Shown here: positions 49,066-55,787 of the stretch, piece by piece
Layout: each line of letters begins with the position of its first letter
How positions within the stretch are numbered: the first letter of the stretch is position 1
NCBI GenBank assembly: GCA_964638035.1
Contig: CAZWXD010000004.1
Coordinates: forward strand, 1 to 64,000
Reading direction: 5' to 3'
DNA length: 64,000 nt
From: JAGGAG01 sp964638035
GTDB taxonomy: Bacteria > Gemmatimonadota > Gemmatimonadetes > Gemmatimonadales > GWC2-71-9
The notes under the pieces: model-generated
Told to the model about the DNA's origin: nothing
The model's database searches: none
What the model saw: only the letters and a program-made list of their open reading frames with translations
Made by a program: the position numbers and the translations under genes

Positions 49066-50009
49066 GCGGCGAAGGATCCGGCTGCCGACTCACGTTCGCG
49101 GCGCAGGACGGCCCAGACCAGGTCGCCAAGACGGTATGGAACACTCAGGTTCGTGAGACGGGCCAGCCAGGTGCGCCGCGGTGCAGCACCAGTGCCGCCC
49201 TTGCCGTCGCGCTCGCGGGGACGGATGCCCAGGGCGTGGAGGCCATGCTCCAGCCGGATCCACTTGGTTCGTGCGCGGTACTCGATGAGCGTCCAGCAGG
49301 GGGATGGGAAGAGCCGGAGCAACGAGCGACGGTTGAGGTAGATCGGTGTTTCCCTGGGTCGGTACTTGTGCCAGTGCATGCCGGCGAGCCGCACCACCAG
49401 CGCGTCCGCGTCCCAGGTCTCCAGTGCAACGATGCCACCCGGCGCCACCATGCGGCGCAGTGCCTGCTCCGCGGCGCGAGGGTCCGGCAATTGCTCAAGG
49501 ACGTTGAACATGGTCACGGCATTGAAGGGCGTGCCTTCGAGGGCAGGGTGGGGGAAGGCGCCCTGCATCACGTCGAGGTTGAGCCGCTCGCGGGCGTAGC
49601 CTGCCGCCCAGGCACTCACGTCAATGCCACGCACCTGCCAGCCGGCACGGCGGGCTTCGTCGATGAAGAACCCGGTCGCACACCCTACGTCGAGGAGCCG
49701 GCCCGCCCGCTGCTGGTGCGCTGCGAGGTCCCGGAGGTAGTGCGTCGCGCGGGACCGGTGAACCAGCTCGTCCGCCTCGTAGGCCGGGTAGCCTGCGGGA
49801 TCCCCGTGGAAGTAGTACTCCCCGTAGTGGGCGGGGAGTTCCTGCTCGCTGGGGGTGTGCTCGGAGTACTGCACCGTGCATTCTTCGCAGCGCATCACCC
49901 GAAGGCCGTCCTTGATGCCGACGAGTCGGCTTGCTGTCGTCGCGCAGACGGGGCATGGCGGCACCGGGGCCGCGGTCGGCAACACCGGCGGTACGGGCGA
50001 GTCGCTCAA
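49062..50009 (-). CDS. SAM-dependent methyltransferase with N-terminal zinc-binding motif
   Basis: The class I methyltransferase has a Cys cluster at the start (PPCPVCATT and MRCEECTVQ), then SEHTPSEQELPAHYGEYY. The SAM site is LLDVGCATGFFIDEARRAG, with GIDVSAWAAGYARE and MFNVLEQLPDP further on. This zinc-plus-methyltransferase layout is common for sugar or lipid-linked glycan methylases. TTG 50009 is proposed as the start (315 residues); the open frame continues further upstream without conserved sequence. It is coupled to the HMG-CoA lyase by ATGA, an unexpected pairing. Confidence 0.78.
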   Translation of the reverse strand: MSDSPVPPVLPTAAPVPPCPVCATTASRLVGIKDGLRVMRCEECTVQYSEHTPSEQELPAHYGEYYFHGDPAGYPAYEADELVHRSRATHYLRDLAAHQQRAGRLLDVGCATGFFIDEARRAGWQVRGIDVSAWAAGYARERLNLDVMQGAFPHPALEGTPFNAVTMFNVLEQLPDPRAAEQALRRMVAPGGIVALETWDADALVVRLAGMHWHKYRPRETPIYLNRRSLLRLFPSPCWTLIEYRARTKWIRLEHGLHALGIRPRERDGKGGTGAAPRRTWLARLTNLSVPYRLGDLVWAVLRRERESAAGSFAA

Positions 50010-50061
50010 CGCTGCATCACCGATGCTGGTATCCCTCTCGCTGAATGTGCCTGCCGACGCG

Positions 50062-50077
50062 TGCAAACACGGGGCCC
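50062..50077 (-). promoter_or_regulatory. Candidate sigma-54 promoter upstream of the methyltransferase
   Basis: The minus strand reads GGGCCCC-GTGT-TTGCA: GG-N10-GC spacing is kept and the -12 half is perfect, 9 of 12 consensus positions overall. The predicted start near 50051 would give a leader of about 40 bases before TTG 50009. In DNA this GC-rich several 9/12 matches are expected by chance. Confidence 0.25.
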
Positions 50078-50280
50078 TCGGTCGGAGATGAACAACTTCA
50101 ACTGGGGTAATGACTTGCAGTCGGTTAACTTGCCGCCTGACAGGGGCGTTGCGCTGCCGGGTTGCCACACGTCGAGGGCGGCCTCCCCATGGACCCGAAG
50201 AGGCAAGTATACCCGTGCGGCGGAGGCCACTCCCATTCACTGGCCGTGGAGCTTGGCATAACTTCTTGCAACACAATGAC

Positions 50281-51408
50281 TTGAAGGAGAGGCGGTCGCC
50301 GCCTCCCGAATCGCCGCCTTCGGTGCTCCAGGTCATCGCCCCGGCACCCTACGGCGGGGCCGAAACGGCATTGCTTTCGCTCACGCAGGGGCTCCAGGCG
50401 GCGCGAGTCCCAGTGGTGCTCGCGGTCATGGCCGACGCGCGCTCGGGGCCATTCATCGCCCGGGCCAGGGGCTTGGGCGTACCGGTGGAGGTGCTCGATT
50501 CGCCGGCGCGCAATTATTTGCGCGACCTGCGCGAGCTGCGGCGCGTGATACGAACGTATGGCGTGACAGTAGTCCATAGTCACGGTTATCGTGCCGACGT
50601 GCTGGGTAGCGTGGCGGCCCGCAGCCTGGGATCCGCTCATGTCGCCACTGCGCACGGTTTCACCGGAGGCTCAGCCCGGAACCGGCTCAACCAGGCGGTT
50701 GGCCTCTGGGCCCTCCGTCACGCCGACGCCGTGATCGCGGTCTCTGCGGCGATGGCCGAAACGTTGCAGATTCGGGGTGTTCCGGCGAGCCGTGTGCGCG
50801 TGATCCAGAACGCGTGGACCCTCCCGGGCCGGCCGCTGAGTCAGGCCGCTGCGCGGGCTCGGCTGGCCCTGGGAGACGGACGCTGGATCGGCTGGGTTGG
50901 CCGCCTGAGCGGGGAGAAGGGTCCCGACCTGGCGTTGGGGACACTCGAGGGACTCTCCCGCGTGCAGATGGCTTTTGTTGGTGATGGACCGCTCCGGGCT
51001 TCACTGGTTGAGCAGGCTGGGCGGGAGGGTGTCGCATCACGTCTTTCATGGCTGGGGGTGGTGCCTGATGTCTGGGAGGTATTGCCTGCGTTCGACCTGC
51101 TGCTCCTCAGCTCCCGCACCGAGGGCACGCCCATGATCGTGTTGGAAGCCATGCTGGCGGGCGTGCCGGTCGTGGCCACGCCCGTGGGTGGCGTGCCGGC
51201 CCTCGTCTCCAGGGAGACGGGATGGCTCGCGAGTGAGGTGTCGTCCGGTGCGATCCGGGAGGCGGTGGCACAGGCGCTGGCCCAGCCCGAGGAGGCGAAG
51301 GCCCGGGCCGAGCGGGCCACGGCGATCCACGGGGGCGAGCGCTTCGGGGAGTACCTCCGCGCGCACCGCAATACTTACGAGGCGGCAGTGGCGGGACGGC
51401 GCCGGTGA
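50281..51408 (+). CDS. GT4 family glycosyltransferase
   Basis: The GT-B enzyme (about 375 residues) has VLQVIAPAPYGGAETALLSL at the N-terminus, VVHSHGYRADVLGS, the linker VIQNAWTLPG, WVGRLSGEKGPDLALG and the C-terminal SRTEGTPMIVLEAMLAGVPV with the E-x7-E motif. It would add a sugar during repeat-unit assembly. The start is uncertain: TTG 50281, GTG 50323 and GTG 50215 are all in frame and none has a good ribosome binding site. The stop overlaps the next GT2 start (GTGA). Confidence 0.85.
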   Translation: MKERRSPPPESPPSVLQVIAPAPYGGAETALLSLTQGLQAARVPVVLAVMADARSGPFIARARGLGVPVEVLDSPARNYLRDLRELRRVIRTYGVTVVHSHGYRADVLGSVAARSLGSAHVATAHGFTGGSARNRLNQAVGLWALRHADAVIAVSAAMAETLQIRGVPASRVRVIQNAWTLPGRPLSQAAARARLALGDGRWIGWVGRLSGEKGPDLALGTLEGLSRVQMAFVGDGPLRASLVEQAGREGVASRLSWLGVVPDVWEVLPAFDLLLLSSRTEGTPMIVLEAMLAGVPVVATPVGGVPALVSRETGWLASEVSSGAIREAVAQALAQPEEAKARAERATAIHGGERFGEYLRAHRNTYEAAVAGRRR

Positions 51409-52616
51409 ACCTCGACCTCCTGGGCGCGTCGCTCATCGCCGTGCCTGGCGCCCTCTTCGGGTACGCGCTGGTGGGTTATCCGGCGCTGCTCCGCCTGCTT
51501 CCGCGCAAGGGAACCGATCCCGTGTCGTGGGCCGATCCCGCCGAGTGGCCCAGCATCACCATCCTGGTACCGGCGTACAACGAGGAAGCCTCCATCGCGG
51601 CGACGCTGGAGAGCCTCCTCGCCCTGGACTACCCGGCGCACCGGCGCGAGATCATCGTGATGTCCGATGCCTCCACCGACCGCACGGACGAGATCGCCCT
51701 GGACTTCGCGGGGCGGGGCGTTCGCCTGGTGCGGATGCCTGAGCGTCGTGGCAAGACAGCCGCGGAGAACCACACCGTGCCGCTTGCCACGGGCGAGATC
51801 CTCGTCAACACTGACGCGACCATTCGCATCCTGCCGCGTTCGCTCAAGCCGCTCATCCGCGTCTTCCAGGATCCCACCATCGGGGCGGCGTCCGGGCGCG
51901 ACATGAGCGTCGGGAGCGTCGATGGCGAGGGCAACGCCAGCGAGGCGGGCTATGTGGGCTACGAGATGGAGGTGCGCTCCCTCGAGACCCGGCTGGGTGG
52001 CATCATCGGCGCCAGCGGCTGCTTCTATGCCATCCGGCGTGAGCTGGTGGATCCCGCGTTCCCGGTGGCGCTGAGCCGCGACTTTGCCGCGCCGCTGCGC
52101 GCCCGGCAGCTGGGCTATCGCACTGTGTCGGTGGACGAGGCCGTGTGCGTCGTTCCCCGCACCCGCTCCCTGCGTTCGGAGTACCACCGGAAGATCCGGA
52201 CGATGCTCCGTGGGCTCAACACCCTCTGGTTCAAGCGCGAGTTGCTGAACCCGGCCCGCTACGGCCGCTTCGCCTTCATGCTGTGGAGCCACAAGGTGGC
52301 CCGGTGGCTCGGCTTCCTCACCCTGCCCCTCGCCGGCGTGGGCATCCTGCTCCTGGCGCAAGTGCACGCCTGGGCGGTGGCCGTGGCCCTCGGGGGAGCG
52401 TGCGTGCTGCTCGGCGGCTGGGCGGCCATCCGCTGGCCCACCCACGTGCCGATGCCGCGGCTCCTCACGGCGATCGGTTACGCCCTGGGCGCTGCGGCGG
52501 CGGGCTTCATTGCGTGGGTGCGGTTCTTCCGGGGCACGCACCTCGCCACCTGGGAACCCACACGGCGCCAGCTGCCAATCGAGGCCAGGCCGAGGCAGCA
52601 GGCGGGCGTGGCCTGA
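51405..52616 (+). CDS. Membrane-associated GT2 glycosyltransferase
   Basis: The 403-residue enzyme has an N-terminal helix (SLIAVPGALFGYALVGY), a GT2 domain with ITILVPAYNEEASIAATL, VMSDASTDRTDEI, ILVNTDATIR and ASGCFYAIRREL, then LRSEYHRKIRTMLRG, and three C-terminal helices from about residue 300. The shape fits poly-hexosamine or EPS-chain synthases of the IcaA/CelA-like group, although a strict QxxRW is not seen. GTG 51405 overlaps the GT4 stop by four bases. Confidence 0.83.
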   Translation: MNLDLLGASLIAVPGALFGYALVGYPALLRLLPRKGTDPVSWADPAEWPSITILVPAYNEEASIAATLESLLALDYPAHRREIIVMSDASTDRTDEIALDFAGRGVRLVRMPERRGKTAAENHTVPLATGEILVNTDATIRILPRSLKPLIRVFQDPTIGAASGRDMSVGSVDGEGNASEAGYVGYEMEVRSLETRLGGIIGASGCFYAIRRELVDPAFPVALSRDFAAPLRARQLGYRTVSVDEAVCVVPRTRSLRSEYHRKIRTMLRGLNTLWFKRELLNPARYGRFAFMLWSHKVARWLGFLTLPLAGVGILLLAQVHAWAVAVALGGACVLLGGWAAIRWPTHVPMPRLLTAIGYALGAAAAGFIAWVRFFRGTHLATWEPTRRQLPIEARPRQQAGVA

Positions 52617-52650
52617 CCCGCGGGGTGTGGTGCGTGGGTGGGCACGAAAA

Positions 52651-52682
52651 GAGGCGGCCATCGGGTTACCGGTGGCCGCCTC
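52651..52682 (-). terminator. Rho-independent terminator for the EPS export/priming operon
   Basis: Perfect 10-bp arms GAGGCGGCCA and TGGCCGCCTC (52651-52660, 52673-52682) flank a loop that can pair internally (CGG/CCG). On the minus strand the stem is followed directly by TTTT (52650-52647). It lies 28 bases after the sugar transferase stop. The hairpin may also end the convergent GT2 transcript, which lacks a T run on its strand. Confidence 0.8.
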
Positions 52683-52710
52683 AACCTTCGTAGCCCGGCA
52701 GGGGCCTCGC

Positions 52711-53505
52711 CTACCAGCCGCCCCTGCGGAACAGGATCACCGGCACCGTGCGGAGCATGATCCGCACGTCTTCCATGAGGCCCCGACGCCGGATGTACTC
52801 GATATCGTACCCCACCTTCCGGCGCACGTCATCGATGTTTGTGTCGTACGACTGGTTCACTTGCGCCCAGCCGGTGAGCCCGGGCCGCGCAAGCTGCCGC
52901 TTCTGGTAGCCGGGAATCTCCTTCCGCAGCTTGTCGAACAGCTCGGGGCGCTCGGGGCGCGGTCCCACGAGGTTCATGTCCCCCCGCAGGATGTTGAAGA
53001 GCTGGGGCAACTCGTCCAGCCGGAACTGCCGCAGGATGCGCCCGATCGGCGTGACCCGGGCATCGTCATTCGAGGCCCAGACGGCGCCCGACTCCTTCTC
53101 CGCGTCCACCCGCATCGTCCGGAACTTGTAGATGGTGAAGGGCAGGCCGCCGACGTCGAAGCCGCGGCGGCTGTCCTTCTTGGGCGCCCGGCTGGCGCGG
53201 CGGTCGAGGCCCACACGCGTCTGGGTGTAGATCACCGGCCCCTTCGACGTGAGGCGGACCAGGGCCGCGATCACCACCATGATGGGCAGCGTCGCGACGA
53301 TGAGTGCCGATGCCACGATGACGTTCAGGATGCGGCGCCCAAGCTCCGGGCGCCGGGGATCCAGGTCCGCATGGTCCTGGACCGTCCCGAGGCGGGGCAT
53401 GGGCCGCGCCTGCGCCGTGTTCGCCGTGACACCGGGCGGGGTCGGGCGGGAAACTGGCCGTGTGACGCTGTGCCGTTCGATCGGCGTCTGGATAGCAGGC
53501 TCCAT
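52711..53505 (-). CDS. Priming undecaprenyl-phosphate sugar transferase, WcaJ/WbaP type
   Basis: The 264-residue protein has one hydrophobic segment (VIVASALIVATLPIMVVIAA), followed by TIYKFRTM, RQFRLDELPQLFNILRGDMN, LVGPRPERPE and RPGLTGWAQVN, the bacterial sugar transferase signature of phosphoglycosyl transferases. It lacks the large N-terminal membrane region of full WbaP/WcaJ, so it is a short form. It would start the repeat unit by placing a sugar-phosphate on undecaprenyl phosphate. It follows the Wza-type gene by two bases and is followed by a terminator. Confidence 0.92.
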   Translation of the reverse strand: MEPAIQTPIERHSVTRPVSRPTPPGVTANTAQARPMPRLGTVQDHADLDPRRPELGRRILNVIVASALIVATLPIMVVIAALVRLTSKGPVIYTQTRVGLDRRASRAPKKDSRRGFDVGGLPFTIYKFRTMRVDAEKESGAVWASNDDARVTPIGRILRQFRLDELPQLFNILRGDMNLVGPRPERPELFDKLRKEIPGYQKRQLARPGLTGWAQVNQSYDTNIDDVRRKVGYDIEYIRRRGLMEDVRIMLRTVPVILFRRGGW

Positions 53506-53507
53506 GG

Positions 53508-54230
53508 TCAGAACAGTGTGGCGAACGCGGCCACGGCAAAGGCGATTCCCGTCACGGCGCCGATGATCGGGAGGACGTTGGTACCGGAGCGCCGGCCTAC
53601 GCTGAACTCGTCACCCGTCTGGAGGCCCATCTGGTCGAGCGAGGCGCCCCGGACGAAGAAGTCACGCACGTCGAGCTTGTCGTACAGCACCGCACCCTGG
53701 CGCCGGATCACGATGCGCTGGGGGTCGGCGGCCGCGGCGAGCCCACCCGCCGAGATCGTGATGTCGGAGCCCGAGCTCTCGGGTGCCAGGTCGTAGAAGC
53801 CGGGCCGGACAACTTCACCCGAGATCGACAGCCGGATCAACGACTGCGCCGTCACCCGGGGATCCCGCAGGTACTTGCTGAACTCCTTCACCAGGAAGGG
53901 CTCGGCCTCGGACCGCAGCACGCCCCGCATGCTGATCGGGTCGATGTTGGGGAGCACGATGGTGCCGTCGGGGCGCACAACGAACGTCCCGGACAGCGTC
54001 GTGTCGCCGATGACCGAGATCTGCACCCGGTCGCCCGGCAGGAAGTCACCATTCCGGAGCCGGGCCTCGATCGACCGGCCGACCACGCCGTTCCGGGCCG
54101 ATCGGGACATGGTGTCGAGTGCCTGCTGGAGTTCGGCCCTGGTGGCAAGGAGCCGCGGCGTGTTGTCCTGCGCCTGTGCGGCGGTGCCCGCGCCCATCAG
54201 GAGTCCTGCGGCCAACAGGAGACGTCGCAT
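53508..54230 (-). CDS. Wza-type polysaccharide export protein with SLBB domain
   Basis: The 240-residue protein has a signal peptide (MRRLLLAAGLLMGAGTAAQAQ), a polysaccharide-export domain with FLPGDRVQISVIGDTTLSG and VRPDGTIVLPNIDPISMRG, then an SLBB-like part RLSISGEVVRPGFYDL. The C-terminus is hydrophobic (IIGAVTGIAFAVAAFATLF) and may span the membrane. No lipobox Cys is seen, unlike E. coli Wza. ATG 54230 has AGGGG at five bases; ATG 54251 is upstream but would weaken the signal peptide. It works with the BY-kinase to export the polymer. Confidence 0.88.
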   Translation of the reverse strand: MRRLLLAAGLLMGAGTAAQAQDNTPRLLATRAELQQALDTMSRSARNGVVGRSIEARLRNGDFLPGDRVQISVIGDTTLSGTFVVRPDGTIVLPNIDPISMRGVLRSEAEPFLVKEFSKYLRDPRVTAQSLIRLSISGEVVRPGFYDLAPESSGSDITISAGGLAAAADPQRIVIRRQGAVLYDKLDVRDFFVRGASLDQMGLQTGDEFSVGRRSGTNVLPIIGAVTGIAFAVAAFATLF

Positions 54231-54241
54231 CAACACCCCTC

Positions 54242-54436
54242 TCAGGCGCATCGGTCATTGGGCATGGTGAGCCGCTGCTCACCCAAGCCCAGTTGGGCGA
54301 GCTTCGCCCGAAAACCTTCCAGTCCCGAACTCGTATCTGGCGGCAGCAGCAGCGCACCGCACGACCCACACCGGGGCAATATCTCGTCCGAACGCATCAC
54401 CATGCGCGCATCTGCGTCACACTTTGGACACTTCAT
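54242..54436 (-). CDS. Small zinc-ribbon protein
   Basis: This 64-residue protein has two CxxC knuckles, MKCPKCDADARMVMR and LPRCGSCGALLLPPD, a treble-clef or ribbon arrangement, and a helical tail GLEGFRAKLAQLGL. It ends 11 bases before the Wza-type ATG. Its pattern is that of a real gene, as the Cys pairs are in frame and evenly spaced. I do not recognise a specific family; a transcript- or protein-binding accessory is possible. Confidence 0.6.
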   Translation of the reverse strand: MKCPKCDADARMVMRSDEILPRCGSCGALLLPPDTSSGLEGFRAKLAQLGLGEQRLTMPNDRCA

Positions 54437-54874
54437 GGCGCACGCTCGGCGGTCGTCCTGGCAGTGCAGAGTGGGAGACTGGTCATGGCGGCCCGTCCAT
54501 GATCAAATCTGGGGCCTCGAAATGCGCCCCGACCCCTCCCCCCGAGCGATTACCCTAAGCTGTTACCTCACAACAACCTGCAAGATCGCTCAGGGCACCG
54601 CCGGGGCCAATTGAGCCAAGGTTGCCATGCCGACTGTTGGCTCGGGGCAACGACGCACCCTGACTTGTGCATCCCCGGGGCCACAAAGTGGGTATCCTTC
54701 CGCCGCCATTGCCGGGGCCTTCGACCACGATGGTTCCCCAACTTCATGCGGCTGCTGGGGTTGCATGGAGGGTTCGGTTCCGGTGTCGCCCGCACGGGAC
54801 GTGCATGATAACCCCCTTCGCCGTTCGTTCGGCACCGGCCTCGTGCGTTACCCATTGAGGGGGAACGGAACCCC
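54437..54874. other. Intergenic region between zinc-ribbon/wza and REC-GGDEF genes
   Basis: This 438-base stretch is less GC-rich than its flanks and shows no convincing gene. It should contain the divergent promoters. I see a short inverted repeat TCATGG/CCATGA at 54483-54502, 47 bases upstream of the zinc-ribbon ATG and thus a possible operator. There is also a minus-strand sigma-54-like element TGGCCCC-GGGG-ATGCA (54668-54683, 9 of 12) that would leave a leader of about 220 bases. No riboswitch was recognised. Confidence 0.5.
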
Positions 54875-55705
54875 GTGACCCGTCCGCTGATCCTCATTGC
54901 CAATGACCAGGAATGGTCTGCCCGCTCCATCGAGAGCGTGCTGGCCCCCCAGGGCTATGGCGTGGTGCGGGCGTTCACCGGCCAGCAGGCCATCGATGCG
55001 GCGAAGTCCTCCCGCCCAGCCCTCATCATCCTCGACGCCCAGCTACCAGACATCCACGGGTTCGACGTGTGCCGTACCCTGCGCGCCGACCCCGACATCG
55101 GTCCCAGCGTCCCGGTGATCATCACCACCGCGGGCCCCGCCGGCCGACCCCAGCGGCTCGAGGCCGCCAGGGCGGGTGCCTGGGACTTCCAGGGCCAGCC
55201 GCTCGACGCCGAGCTCCTGCTTGCCCGGGCGGAGGCGTTCCTGGCCTCGTCCCAGGGCGGCGCCCCGGATGCCGGCACGGCGATGGTCGATGCCGCCACT
55301 GGCCTCCTCTCCCTGGCCGGCCTCACCGACAGGCTCCGCCAGATCTCGGCCCAGGCCGTGCGCCTCCGCATCCCCCTGGCGTGCGTGGTCCTCACCCCTG
55401 AGAAGCGGCAAGGGGGCATTACCGATGACACCACCCTGGTCCAGCTTGCGACGGCACTCCGCCGGCTGAGCCGGGAGTCTGACGTCGTGGGCCGGCTCTC
55501 TGCCGACGAGTTCATCGTGGTGGCGCCAGCCACCGACCGCGCCGACGCCGAGCAGCTCGCGGCCCGGCTCCTCGTCGGCCTTGCGCCCGACCTGGCGGGG
55601 AAGGGCATCGACCTCAAGTCCAGCGTGGTGGCCCTGGACGAGCGCGAGACCCGCTCGGCCATGGACGAGGACGAACTGCTGAAGCGCGTGGCCGCACGAA
55701 CCTGA
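54875..55705 (+). CDS. Response-regulator receiver fused to degenerate GGDEF domain
   Basis: The 276-residue protein has a receiver fold: LILIANDQEWSARSIESVL, phospho-acceptor Asp in LIILDAQLPDIHGFDV, and IITTAG. The lysine normally found in the KP motif is absent (QGQPLDAELL), and the first acidic pair is ND rather than DD. The second half is shaped like a GGDEF domain (ATGLLSLAGLTDRL, then VVGRLSADEFIVVAP), but GGDEF has become SADEF, so diguanylate cyclase activity is unlikely. GTG 54875 follows GGGGGAACGGAAC. It is monocistronic and may bind partners of the EPS machinery without catalysis. Confidence 0.75.
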   Translation: MTRPLILIANDQEWSARSIESVLAPQGYGVVRAFTGQQAIDAAKSSRPALIILDAQLPDIHGFDVCRTLRADPDIGPSVPVIITTAGPAGRPQRLEAARAGAWDFQGQPLDAELLLARAEAFLASSQGGAPDAGTAMVDAATGLLSLAGLTDRLRQISAQAVRLRIPLACVVLTPEKRQGGITDDTTLVQLATALRRLSRESDVVGRLSADEFIVVAPATDRADAEQLAARLLVGLAPDLAGKGIDLKSSVVALDERETRSAMDEDELLKRVAART

Positions 55706-55740
55706 CCCGCTCAGGGGCACCTGCACGCCGCCAACGCAAA

Positions 55741-55766
55741 CGGGCTGGCCATCACTGGCCAGCCCG
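55741..55766 (-). terminator. Hairpin terminator between REC-GGDEF and BY-kinase genes
   Basis: Perfect 11-bp arms CGGGCTGGCCA and TGGCCAGCCCG enclose a 4-base loop. On the minus strand it lies 21 bases after the BY-kinase stop and is followed by TTTGCG, a short T run. It probably also limits the convergent plus-strand transcript. Confidence 0.65.
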
Positions 55767-55787
55767 TCGTGCATGGACCTGCCGGGG

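Noticed and set aside
50254..50271. A sigma-54-looking TTGGCATAACTTCTTGCA upstream of the GT4 gene
   Set aside because: GG and GC are separated by 11 bases instead of 10, a spacing sigma-54 rarely tolerates.
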